Positions 1 to 6,491 of a DNA stretch of 12,648 bases are shown here, piece by piece. The translations under genes were made by a program, and so were the position numbers. The notes beneath the pieces are model-generated. The model was not told the origin of the DNA and did no database searches. It worked only from the letters and a program-made list of their open reading frames with translations. The stretch covers positions 1-12,648 of the forward strand of contig SLIH01000082.1 of the NCBI GenBank assembly GCA_007135745.1, written 5' to 3'. The DNA is from Halomonas sp. Lineage in GTDB: Bacteria > Pseudomonadota > Gammaproteobacteria > Pseudomonadales > Oleiphilaceae. The stretch's first letter is position 1, and each line of letters starts with the position of its first letter.

Positions 1-99
1 GGTTTTGGCTATTTCGGCACGGGTTGGCGGGTAGCCGGTGGTGTGCACATGCTCACGGATGAGGTTGAGTATCTGTTCCTGGCGTTTGGTCAGTTTCAT
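1..99 (-). CDS. lexA: LexA repressor, N-terminal part (cut by window edge)
   Basis: The minus strand from 99 encodes 33 residues starting [18 protein letters not shown] and running into [12 protein letters not shown], then leaves the window. K-L-T-x-R-Q-x-x-I-L followed by [10 protein letters not shown] is the N-terminal winged-helix start of LexA, the SOS repressor that undergoes RecA-stimulated self-cleavage. The autoproteolytic C-terminal half is outside the window, so Ser/Lys catalysis cannot be checked. The ATG at 99 is the usual LexA start, although no strong Shine-Dalgarno is visible before it. Two LexA boxes lie 10-45 nt upstream, as expected for an autoregulated lexA. The gene lies downstream of the imuA-imuB-dnaE2 operon in the same orientation but has its own operators. 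Identification is confident despite the short stretch. Confidence 0.9.
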   Translation of the reverse strand, partial: MKLTKRQEQILNLIREHVHTTGYPPTRAEIAKT

Positions 100-108
100 A
101 TCAGGCCA

Positions 109-124
109 CTGTTTGTCTGTACAG
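109..124 (-). promoter_or_regulatory. LexA (SOS) box 1 of lexA
   Basis: The plus-strand sequence CTGTTTGTCTGTACAG has perfect CTGT and ACAG half-sites separated by 8 nt, the gammaproteobacterial SOS-box architecture. It ends 10 nt before the lexA start codon, so LexA bound here would block transcription start or early elongation. Its centre is 20 bp (about two helical turns) from the second box, similar to the tandem operator of E. coli lexA. Assignment to lexA is inferred from position. Confidence 0.88.
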
Positions 125-128
125 GTTA

Positions 129-144
129 CTGTCAATGTATACAG
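129..144 (-). promoter_or_regulatory. LexA (SOS) box 2 of lexA
   Basis: CTGTCAATGTATACAG is again a perfect CTGT-N8-ACAG. On the minus strand it holds TATACA (141-136), which could act as a -10 element with TTTACA (162-157) as -35, but the 15-nt spacer is short. It also holds TTGACA (135-130), a perfect -35 hexamer that has only a poor -10 17 nt downstream. Whichever promoter is real, LexA at this site would overlap it. The box forms a tandem operator with the one at 109-124. Confidence 0.88.
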
Positions 145-229
145 TAAAATGGCCTTTGTAAAGAGGGGGTGTCCCCGGCGTATGAATTTTTTTGGCGTTC
201 CGCCGGGGAAGGCGGTGAGTGGCGGACGA

Positions 230-502
230 TCAGCCTGTCTTGAAATGCTTTGGCGGGTCGAAGGCGCGTTCGCTCACCTGGACATCGGTCACGTTCGCGG
301 CGGACGGGCCTTTGTGGAGCCACTTCACGAGCTCGTTGACTGCCTCTTCCTCGCCGCAGGCAAGGACCTGGACCGAGCCATCGGATTGGTTCTTTGCATG
401 CCCTGTGATGCCCAGAGGCACCGCCTGAGCGCGGGTGGCGTCGCGGAATCCGACGCCCTGTACTTTGCCTTCAACACGGACACTGACACAGATGTCGCCC
501 AT
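230..502 (-). CDS. acyP: Acylphosphatase
   Basis: This encodes 90 residues starting [20 protein letters not shown]. It carries both acylphosphatase signatures. The phosphate-binding loop G-K-V-Q-G-V-G-F-R lies near residues 12-20, with Arg as the phosphate ligand. The second motif, G-x-x-G-x-x-x-N-x-x-D-G-S-V near residues 31-44, supplies the catalytic Asn. Length matches the usual 90-100 aa. The enzyme hydrolyses carboxyl-phosphate bonds of acyl phosphates such as acetyl phosphate or carbamoyl phosphate, and is cytosolic. An in-frame start 12 codons upstream exists, but the ATG at 502 has a perfect AGGAGG (513-508) 5 nt away, so I chose it. It begins 14 nt after the stop of the preceding gene and is probably the last gene of the transcript that starts at imuA. 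I see no terminator with a T-tract after it. Confidence 0.93.
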   Translation of the reverse strand: MGDICVSVRVEGKVQGVGFRDATRAQAVPLGITGHAKNQSDGSVQVLACGEEEAVNELVKWLHKGPSAANVTDVQVSERAFDPPKHFKTG

Positions 503-507
503 AGTTT

Positions 508-513
508 CCTCCT
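508..513 (-). promoter_or_regulatory. Ribosome binding site deciding the acyP start
   Basis: The minus strand reads AGGAGG, a full anti-Shine-Dalgarno match, 5 nt before the ATG at 502. It lies in the 14-nt gap after the preceding gene's stop. It favours the 90-residue acylphosphatase over the longer in-frame start at 538. Confidence 0.8.
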
Positions 514-516
514 GAA

Positions 517-1014
517 TTACCAGCGGGCCTTGTCCCACATTTCGGGGTTGGCCCAGTTGTGCGGATTGTTCCAGTCGCGGCGGTGATTGTAGGTGGCGAT
601 GTCGTAGGCGTAGAGGGTGGACGCAATCGGTGCCTCGTAATGGTAAAGGCGTTTAAAGCCGAGGCCTATGAAATCACGGAAATGCCAGTCCGGGGCACTG
701 TCGCCTACCAGCAGGGCGATGCGTACGGCGCCCATATTGCGTAACTGGCCCAGAAGCAGTTCGCCACTGTGATGATCGATGTGTTCCAGAGTGTCGGTGA
801 TCAGGGCCAGATCATAGAGCTTCGATAGGGGCAGGGCCGTTGTGGGATTCGGGCCGGGTAGTTGCTGGAAAGCCTCATTCGGGCGCTCTCCGTAGTGCGC
901 AGTTAACACGGCGTCGGCGGTATCGCCGCAGTAAACGATGGATTGTGGCTTATAGTGCGCCACTATGGATGCCAGATCCTCCTGCGGGCTGTAGCCGTCG
1001 CGATCCACGCTCAT
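517..1014 (-). CDS. Uncharacterised protein, methyltransferase-like (DUF6231-like)
   Basis: This is an intact 165-residue protein, MSVDRDGYSPQEDLASIVAH at its N-terminus, with GGGAG 7 nt before the ATG. I recognise it only loosely. The order of elements recalls a class I SAM-dependent methyltransferase fold: a strand with S-I-V-Y-C-G-D near residues 25-31 in the place of the SAM glycine loop, then Y-D-L-A-L-I-T-D-T-L-E-H-I near 67-79 resembling motif II/III, then R-I-A-L-L-V-G-D. The glycine-rich loop is poor, so SAM binding or activity is uncertain. From memory it resembles the gammaproteobacterial family DUF6231; a profile search would settle this. The C-terminus is rich in Trp and Asn (RRDWNNPHNWANPEMWDKARW spans the last 21 residues apart from small ambiguity in family boundary). 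It starts 24 nt after the dnaE2 stop and ends 14 nt before acyP, so it is probably cotranscribed with the SOS mutasome genes. Confidence 0.8.
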   Translation of the reverse strand: MSVDRDGYSPQEDLASIVAHYKPQSIVYCGDTADAVLTAHYGERPNEAFQQLPGPNPTTALPLSKLYDLALITDTLEHIDHHSGELLLGQLRNMGAVRIALLVGDSAPDWHFRDFIGLGFKRLYHYEAPIASTLYAYDIATYNHRRDWNNPHNWANPEMWDKARW

Positions 1015-1038
1015 GGTGGTCTCCCTTTGGGTGGGCGA

Positions 1039-4000
1039 TTATCGGAAGTCTCGGCTTTCCGTACTGAGCTTGTCAATGAGGTGATTGAGCTCGGTCATCC
1101 TCCCTGCGATGACATGGATCACGCCCTCCTGCTGCTCCACCACCCCACGAACGTGCATCAGCCGTGCCTTGAGCAGGGGTTGTCTTTGCGCGCGGGCGGT
1201 GGCTGTCCACACGATGACGTTGATGTTGCCGGTTTCGTCCTCCAGGGTCACAAAGGTGACACCCTTGGCCGACCCGGGCCGCTGGCGTCCCGTGACAAGC
1301 CCGGCCACCCGCACAGGCTGTCCGGATCGGCAATCCGCCAGCTCCGTGGCCCGGAGGCAGTGACGCAGGCGGCCCTGTTCCCGCAGCAGGGCCATGGGAT
1401 GGCGAGCCAGGGACAGTCCAAGGCTGGCGTAATCCTCAATCAGATTGTCCGCTTCATCGGGCTCCGGCAGCGTCTCTTCCCCGGTGGAATCGGGCGCGTA
1501 ATCACTGGGATCTTCCTGAACCCGACAGCCTCCTGCCAGCTCCAGGCCAGGCGTGTGGGCGAGAATGTCCCAGCGGGCCTGGTAACGGTTTCGGGACAGT
1601 GAGCGCAGGGCCCCGCCACCGGCCAGGGCTTCCAGGTCCGCTGTGGAGAGCCCGGCCAGCCGGCGCAGATCCTGTATGCTCCGGTAGCCCTGTTCCGGGC
1701 GTGCTGCCACCAGGGCATGGGCTGCCTGACGCCGGAGCTGACGGATAATGCACAGCCCCAGCCGAACGGTGGGCTGTCCCTGGCCCTTTGCGGGTGTCAG
1801 GCGGTGTTCCAGGGTGCTTTCGTTGACGTCCACGGGCAGCACCCGAACCCCCTGGCGGCGGGCCTCCTGAATCAGTTGCGACGGTGAATAGAAGCCCATG
1901 GGCTGACTGTTGAGCAGTCCGCACAGAAAGGCCGCGGGTTCGTGGTGTTTGAGCCAGGCCGAGACATAGACCAGCAGGGCAAAACTGGCGGCGTGGGATT
2001 CCGGAAAACCGTAACCGCCAAAGCCCATCATCTGGCGATAGAGCTGCTCGGCGAAGGCTTCGCTGTAGCCCCGTTCGCGCATGCCCTGCAACAGCTTCTG
2101 GCGAAAAGGCGACAGATCACCGTGTTTCTTCCAGGCCGCCATGGCGCGTCTGAGTCGGTCGGCTTCTCCGGCGCTGAACCCGGCGGCGGCCATGGCCAGG
2201 CGAATGACCTGTTCCTGGAAGATGGGTACCCCCAGGGTTGGTTCCAGAATCGCCCGTATCCGCTCGTTGGGATAATGGACCCGCTCTGGCTGCTTGCGGC
2301 GTTTGAGGTAAGGGTGAACCATATCGCCCTGAATGGGACCCGGGCGCACGATGGCCACCTCGACCACCAGATCGTAATAACAGGCGGGCCTGAGCCGGGG
2401 CAGCATGCTCATCTGGGCCCGTGATTCCACCTGGAAGACACCCATGCTCTGTCCTTTCTGCAGCATGGCATAAACCGCCGGGTCTTCCGGAGGTATATCG
2501 GCCAGCCCCAGCGGGCGCCCGCGATATTGCGAGACGAGTGCCAGGGTGCGGCGAATGGCCGTCAGCATGCCCAGCGCCAGCACGTCCACCTTGAGCAGGC
2601 CCAGGGCTTCAAGATCGTCCTTGTCCCACTGGATGACGGTGCGCTCCGCCATGGCGGCGTTTTCAACCGGCACCAGGTCGGCAATCCGGTGAGCGGCGAT
2701 CACGAAACCACCCACATGCTGAGACAGGTGTCGCGGGAATCCCAGCAGTTCCCGGGCCAGCGGCAGCAGCAGGCCGGCACTGCCCCGGGCGTCGGCCAGG
2801 CCTTTGCGGGCAAGCTGTTGCTGCCAGCCATCCTCGCGGTCGCGCCAGTCGATCCCCTCGAACAGTTGCTCCAGATACAAAGGGTCGAGCCCCAGGGCCT
2901 TGCCTGCATCACGCAGGGCACTGCGGGGTCGGTAGCAGATAACGGTGGCGGCCAGCGCCGCACGCTCCCGGCCATATTTCTGGTAGATGTACTGTATGAC
3001 TTCTTCCCGGCGTTCGTGTTCGAAGTCCACATCGATGTCGGGCGGCTCGTTCCGCTCCCTGGAAATGAAGCGCTCCAGAAGCAGGTTGATGCGTCGGGGA
3101 TCGACTTCCGTGATTTCCAGGCAGTAACAGACCACGGAATTGGCCGCCGAGCCACGGCCCTGACAGAGGATTCCGTGCTGGCGGGCGAAGGCCACCACAT
3201 CCTCGATGGTCAGAAAGAAGGGCTCATAGGCGAGTTCTTCGATCAGGGCCAGTTCCTTTTCAAGCTGCTTGCGAATACTGGCAGGGGTGCCCTCGGGAAA
3301 ACGCTTCTTCTCACCTCGGTGAACCAGGGTGCGCAGCCAGCTGGATGGGGTATGACCCTTTGGTACCAGTTCGGCGGGGTATTCATAGCGCAGCTCGGCG
3401 GGCGAGAACTGGCACTGTTGCGCCACTCGCAGGCTTTCCTCGAGCCAGGCTGCGGGAAACAGTTTCTGGAGGCGTTTCAGCGGCCGCAGGTAACGCTCAC
3501 CATTGGCTTCCAGTGCCAGGCCTGCATTCTCAACGGTGGTGCCCAGGCGAATGGCAGTGAGCAGATCCTGCAGCGGTTTTCGTTCCCGCCGGTGCATCAG
3601 GGCGTGCCCCGTGGCGACGATGGTGCAATCCAGAGTCTCGGCGAGAGTCGCCAGCCACTGGTTGCGCGCCTGATCATTCTGGGCCAGGGGGCGTTCCGCC
3701 ATCAACCAGAGGTGTCTGCCAAAGGTTGACCGCAACCACTGACCAGCGTTCGTGTCGTCATCACTGAAGCCGGGTTGCCAGAGTGCCAGGCAGTGATGCT
3801 GACAGAGGAAAAGGTCCTCCCTGAAGGCCTGGTAATGCCCCTTGGCACAACGCCGTCGTGCCCGGGTGATCAGCTGACTCAGTGCGGCATAGGCATCGCG
3901 GTTGGGCGCCAGCAGCACCAGTAGGCCAGGCAGATCCTGCAGCCGGAATTCGCTGCCGGTGATCAGGTGAAATCCCAGGTCCCGGGCCCTGATATGGGCC

Positions 4001-4149
4001 CGCACCAGCCCGGCGACCGAACATTCATCCGTAAGGGCCAGTGAACGATACCCCAGGACATGGGCCTGCTCCACCAGTTCCTCGGGGTGAGAAGCTCCGC
4101 GCAGGAAGGTGAAGTTGCTGAGGGCGTGAAGTTCCGCATATTCCGTCAT
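1039..4149 (-). CDS. dnaE2: Error-prone DNA polymerase DnaE2 (ImuC)
   Basis: The protein has 1036 residues, a normal DnaE2 length. The N-terminal PHP region opens with Y-A-E-L-H-A-L-S-N-F-T-F-L-R-G-A-S, typical of DnaE2 rather than replicative DnaE. The C-family polymerase core keeps its catalytic aspartates: PDIDVDF at 370-376 (D371, D373, D375) and K-V-D-V-L-A-L-G with D522. A C-terminal OB fold, V-R-V-A-G-L-V-T-G and then T-L-E-D-E-T-G-N-I-N-V-I-V-W, lies at about 946-1022. DnaE2 synthesises DNA across lesions in SOS-induced cells, delivered to the clamp through ImuB. I chose the ATG at 149 in the 41xx block (position 4149), one base after the imuB stop, because family proteins begin close to this Y-A-E-L-H motif. 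An ATG at 4167 that overlaps imuB by 17 nt is an alternative. The open frame reaches 4263, but the extra residues read through imuB sequence. Confidence 0.95.
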   Translation of the reverse strand: MTEYAELHALSNFTFLRGASHPEELVEQAHVLGYRSLALTDECSVAGLVRAHIRARDLGFHLITGSEFRLQDLPGLLVLLAPNRDAYAALSQLITRARRRCAKGHYQAFREDLFLCQHHCLALWQPGFSDDDTNAGQWLRSTFGRHLWLMAERPLAQNDQARNQWLATLAETLDCTIVATGHALMHRRERKPLQDLLTAIRLGTTVENAGLALEANGERYLRPLKRLQKLFPAAWLEESLRVAQQCQFSPAELRYEYPAELVPKGHTPSSWLRTLVHRGEKKRFPEGTPASIRKQLEKELALIEELAYEPFFLTIEDVVAFARQHGILCQGRGSAANSVVCYCLEITEVDPRRINLLLERFISRERNEPPDIDVDFEHERREEVIQYIYQKYGRERAALAATVICYRPRSALRDAGKALGLDPLYLEQLFEGIDWRDREDGWQQQLARKGLADARGSAGLLLPLARELLGFPRHLSQHVGGFVIAAHRIADLVPVENAAMAERTVIQWDKDDLEALGLLKVDVLALGMLTAIRRTLALVSQYRGRPLGLADIPPEDPAVYAMLQKGQSMGVFQVESRAQMSMLPRLRPACYYDLVVEVAIVRPGPIQGDMVHPYLKRRKQPERVHYPNERIRAILEPTLGVPIFQEQVIRLAMAAAGFSAGEADRLRRAMAAWKKHGDLSPFRQKLLQGMRERGYSEAFAEQLYRQMMGFGGYGFPESHAASFALLVYVSAWLKHHEPAAFLCGLLNSQPMGFYSPSQLIQEARRQGVRVLPVDVNESTLEHRLTPAKGQGQPTVRLGLCIIRQLRRQAAHALVAARPEQGYRSIQDLRRLAGLSTADLEALAGGGALRSLSRNRYQARWDILAHTPGLELAGGCRVQEDPSDYAPDSTGEETLPEPDEADNLIEDYASLGLSLARHPMALLREQGRLRHCLRATELADCRSGQPVRVAGLVTGRQRPGSAKGVTFVTLEDETGNINVIVWTATARAQRQPLLKARLMHVRGVVEQQEGVIHVIAGRMTELNHLIDKLSTESRDFR

Positions 4150-4150
4150 G

Positions 4151-5551
4151 TCATCCAAACCAGCCATGTACAAACCATTGCCCCTCGGCATTGCGGTACA
4201 GCCAGGCGCGGCGCCCCTGAGGCAGTTCCGCGATGTAATAGTCGCGCCGCACATAATCGCCATCCCACCAGCCGCCCTGGATGCGCTCGGGGCCGGCGAG
4301 CCATCGCTGGGCAGCAGTGCTTACGGGCTGCGGGTGATGAAGCAGCCACAGCGGGCGCAGCGGAAAGGAAGCGGGCATGGAGGTGGAAGCCGGCGTGTCC
4401 AGCCGTTGCCAGGCCCGCTCCGGACGGTGGTCGGCCCGGCACTGGACCTGATGGACCTGCTTTTCCCCCAGGCGGGCCCGAAGCCTGCTCAGCAGTGCCG
4501 CCACCTCTTCATGCGTCTGCTGTGGCGTACCGAACAGATCCGTGGCGGGCGCTGCCAGCGGGAGCAGCCGTGTGACCCGCAGACTGATCGCCTTTACTTC
4601 GTCGTCCAGCTGCAGTTGCTCCAGGTGCAGCGCCACCAGCGGCATGAAGGCTTCGGCCCGGTGTTCGGCTTTGCTCAGTCTTACGTCCAGGCGGGTGGTC
4701 TCCCCGGAGGTTTTCTTCAGCCGGATAAGCAGGCAGTCCGTGGCATGCTGCCTCTGGCGCAGGAAGGATTCCAGCTCCTGTAAAAGCCGCTGCAGGGGAA
4801 ACCGTAGTGCCTCGGCGTGAGCGGTTTCCTGAAGTAATTCAAGGTGCTGCTTAAAAAAGGGTGGCGGCAGGAACTCATCCAGTGCTTCCCGGCGCTCCCC
4901 GCGCAGATACTGGAGCTCGCGGGTGACTTCCGGCCCCAGTCGCCGGGTCAGCTCCGAAGGGCAGTAGTTGAAGAGTTGCCCCAGGGTTTTCAGGCCCATT
5001 CGCTGCAATCGTTCCTTAACGCTTTCCGGCCAGTCCGTGGCCGTGACCGGCAGCCTCGCCAGGATCTGATCGGCGCATTGTCCCGGTTGCTGTGAACAGT
5101 CTGGCGCCCAGCGGGCCAGAATGCGGGCCATGCGGGGCGTCTCCCCGATAGCAGACTGGACCTGCAGGGCGCGTTGACGGATGTGCTCGAGCAGGTGACG
5201 TTCAAGTTGCCAGGGAGAGCCGTGGAGCCGTTTCAGGGCCCTGGCATCCACCAGCAGGCCATCTGGCTTCCATGGGAAAACTGGCGCGGCCAGAGGGTAG
5301 ATCGAGGCGGCCACTTCCCGGAGATAGACATGTTCGCGCTTCGGGTTGTCGGGAATCAGGTGAAGCTGGGCGCGCAGGGCGCGGGCGGTAGCCAGGGCCT
5401 GGCCGGGCTGTACGCCCGCGTTCCGGGCAATGGCGTTGGCCTGAAGGATGGCAGGCGGCGTGCCGGCAGATACCGCCAGTGGCAGCTCTGGAGCGGTCAT
5501 GGCGTAATGATCCAGCAGCAGCGATGGAAAATGCAGATACAGCCAGCGCAT
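4151..5551 (-). CDS. imuB: ImuB, catalytically inactive Y-family polymerase-like hub
   Basis: The 466-residue protein aligns by eye with DinB/UmuC-type proteins. Its start, MRWLYLHFPSLLLDHY, occupies the place of the Pol IV VDMDCFF segment, but both metal-binding Asp are missing (H7 and P9). The later S-x-D-E motif reads L-V-D-A, with D102 kept and Glu replaced by A103. Such losses are known in ImuB, which acts as a scaffold joining DnaE2, ImuA and the beta clamp. A-T-D-L-F-G at 336-341 resembles a weak clamp-binding motif (usual pattern QL-x-LF). A helix-hairpin-helix-like stretch, V-K-E-R-L-Q-R-M-G-L-K-T-L-G, lies near 183-196, and the C-terminus is Trp/Tyr-rich. GGAGAG (5566-5561) sits 9 nt before the ATG. 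The gene lies 48 nt after imuA, and its stop is one base before the dnaE2 start, suggesting translational coupling. Confidence 0.93.
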   Translation of the reverse strand: MRWLYLHFPSLLLDHYAMTAPELPLAVSAGTPPAILQANAIARNAGVQPGQALATARALRAQLHLIPDNPKREHVYLREVAASIYPLAAPVFPWKPDGLLVDARALKRLHGSPWQLERHLLEHIRQRALQVQSAIGETPRMARILARWAPDCSQQPGQCADQILARLPVTATDWPESVKERLQRMGLKTLGQLFNYCPSELTRRLGPEVTRELQYLRGERREALDEFLPPPFFKQHLELLQETAHAEALRFPLQRLLQELESFLRQRQHATDCLLIRLKKTSGETTRLDVRLSKAEHRAEAFMPLVALHLEQLQLDDEVKAISLRVTRLLPLAAPATDLFGTPQQTHEEVAALLSRLRARLGEKQVHQVQCRADHRPERAWQRLDTPASTSMPASFPLRPLWLLHHPQPVSTAAQRWLAGPERIQGGWWDGDYVRRDYYIAELPQGRRAWLYRNAEGQWFVHGWFG

Positions 5552-5599
5552 TCCTGAATGCTCTCCATGGGTTGTGAGTTGAGTGAATCCGGGATTCCT

Positions 5600-6229
5600 C
5601 TACAGGGGCACCTGGAGCGGAAAGGAAAGTGCCGTCACGGCCCCTTGTCCGCCCCGTTGCCGCCTTATCCTGACCTGGAGCTGTCCGTTTTCCGGCGCCA
5701 GCGAGAGCCTCAGGGGGGGTGGGGCGGAGGGCGTGCTGTAACGGGTCATGATGACGCCCAGGGTTTTTCCGGCTTCCGCTGCCAGCTGAAGCCGTCGAGC
5801 GGCGGTGTTGTCCAGGGTGTCCGACCATCCCATGACCAGTCCCACGGCCGGACAGCGCAACAGTTGCTCCAGGGCCCAGAGGCGTTCTTCCCGCTCATGG
5901 CTCTGCACCCTGTAGAACTGTTGCGGCACCAGACCGGCATTGATCATGGCCGGGGGGTAGGGCAGATGAGGCGGATCAACCCAGAAAATGGCTTTGTCCT
6001 GGCGGTTACACAGATTCCGCATGGCCGGAAGGAACACCTGCAGCTCACCAATGCCTGTATGCTCTGATTGGCATTCAATCAGGGTTCCCAGAGGCCAGCC
6101 CCCGCCATTCAGGCAGTGGTCGAGACTCTCATAACCGCTCGATAGTGCGGCAACGCCAGTCTGCTTTTTCTGGCTCGCGGACCAGATGCGGTGGTCCGCG
6201 AGCAGTTGGCTTATGGACTGAATGCTCAT
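5600..6229 (-). CDS. imuA: ImuA, RecA/SulA-like SOS mutasome protein
   Basis: This 209-residue protein matches the ImuA (ImuA/SulA-type) family: S-G-Y-E-S-L-D-H-C-L-N-G-G-G-W-P-L-G-T-L-I-E at 31-52 corresponds to the S-G-x-x-x-L-D ... G-x-P-x-G-x-x-x-E segment that precedes the RecA Walker A loop. The Walker A position itself (about 54-62, QSEHTGIGE) lacks G-K-T/S, so ATP binding is doubtful. A Walker B-like strand, A-I-F-W-V-D-P-P at 80-87, follows. ImuA is a small accessory factor needed for ImuB/DnaE2-dependent mutagenesis, and it is first in the operon here. The ATG at 6229 has GAGG about 10 nt upstream and lies 20 nt from a strong LexA box. The C-terminal tail is Pro- and Arg-rich. Identification rests on motif, length and position next to imuB and dnaE2. 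Confidence 0.9.
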   Translation of the reverse strand: MSIQSISQLLADHRIWSASQKKQTGVAALSSGYESLDHCLNGGGWPLGTLIECQSEHTGIGELQVFLPAMRNLCNRQDKAIFWVDPPHLPYPPAMINAGLVPQQFYRVQSHEREERLWALEQLLRCPAVGLVMGWSDTLDNTAARRLQLAAEAGKTLGVIMTRYSTPSAPPPLRLSLAPENGQLQVRIRRQRGGQGAVTALSFPLQVPL

Positions 6230-6249
6230 AACTACGGAACCTCAAAAAA

Positions 6250-6265
6250 CTGTATAAAAATACAG
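6250..6265 (-). promoter_or_regulatory. LexA (SOS) box of the imuA-imuB-dnaE2 operon
   Basis: CTGTATAAAAATACAG differs at only two central positions from the idealised E. coli box and has perfect half-sites. On the minus strand TATACT (6269-6264) overlaps the box edge and could be the -10, with TTGAAA (6290-6285) as -35, although the 15-nt spacer is short. The box lies 20 nt upstream of the imuA ATG and is the only LexA-type site in the intergenic region. I infer that it controls imuA and everything cotranscribed with it. Confidence 0.92.
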
Positions 6266-6491
6266 TATAACGCTTTGGGGTTATTTTCAACCGGCGTGGT
6301 TTTGAGCAGGCTGGATGTTGATTTGGCATGGATTCTGCTGAAAGCCCGTGAATCCTGGTCTATGCTGCTTCCCGCAGGCAAAAGAAAACCGCTGGCGCAG
6401 CCATCCGGCCAGAGCTTGCCGCTCGGGCGCGGTGCAGCCGGTCAGGGGTTCAGATATCAGCGTTGTAGTCTTCGAAGAAAAGAGCGCGTTC

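Noticed and set aside
181..225. GGCG-rich inverted repeat next to a run of T residues, between acyP and lexA
   Set aside because: CCGCC/GGCGG can pair, but the homopolymer run lies on the wrong side: on the minus strand the stem is followed by A residues, and on the plus strand the T run comes before it. It is not a convincing intrinsic terminator for acyP.
2527..3729. 400-codon plus-strand open frame inside dnaE2
   Set aside because: It is antisense to the well-supported DnaE2 polymerase core. Its translation shows no recognisable domain, and long antisense frames are common in GC-rich genes.
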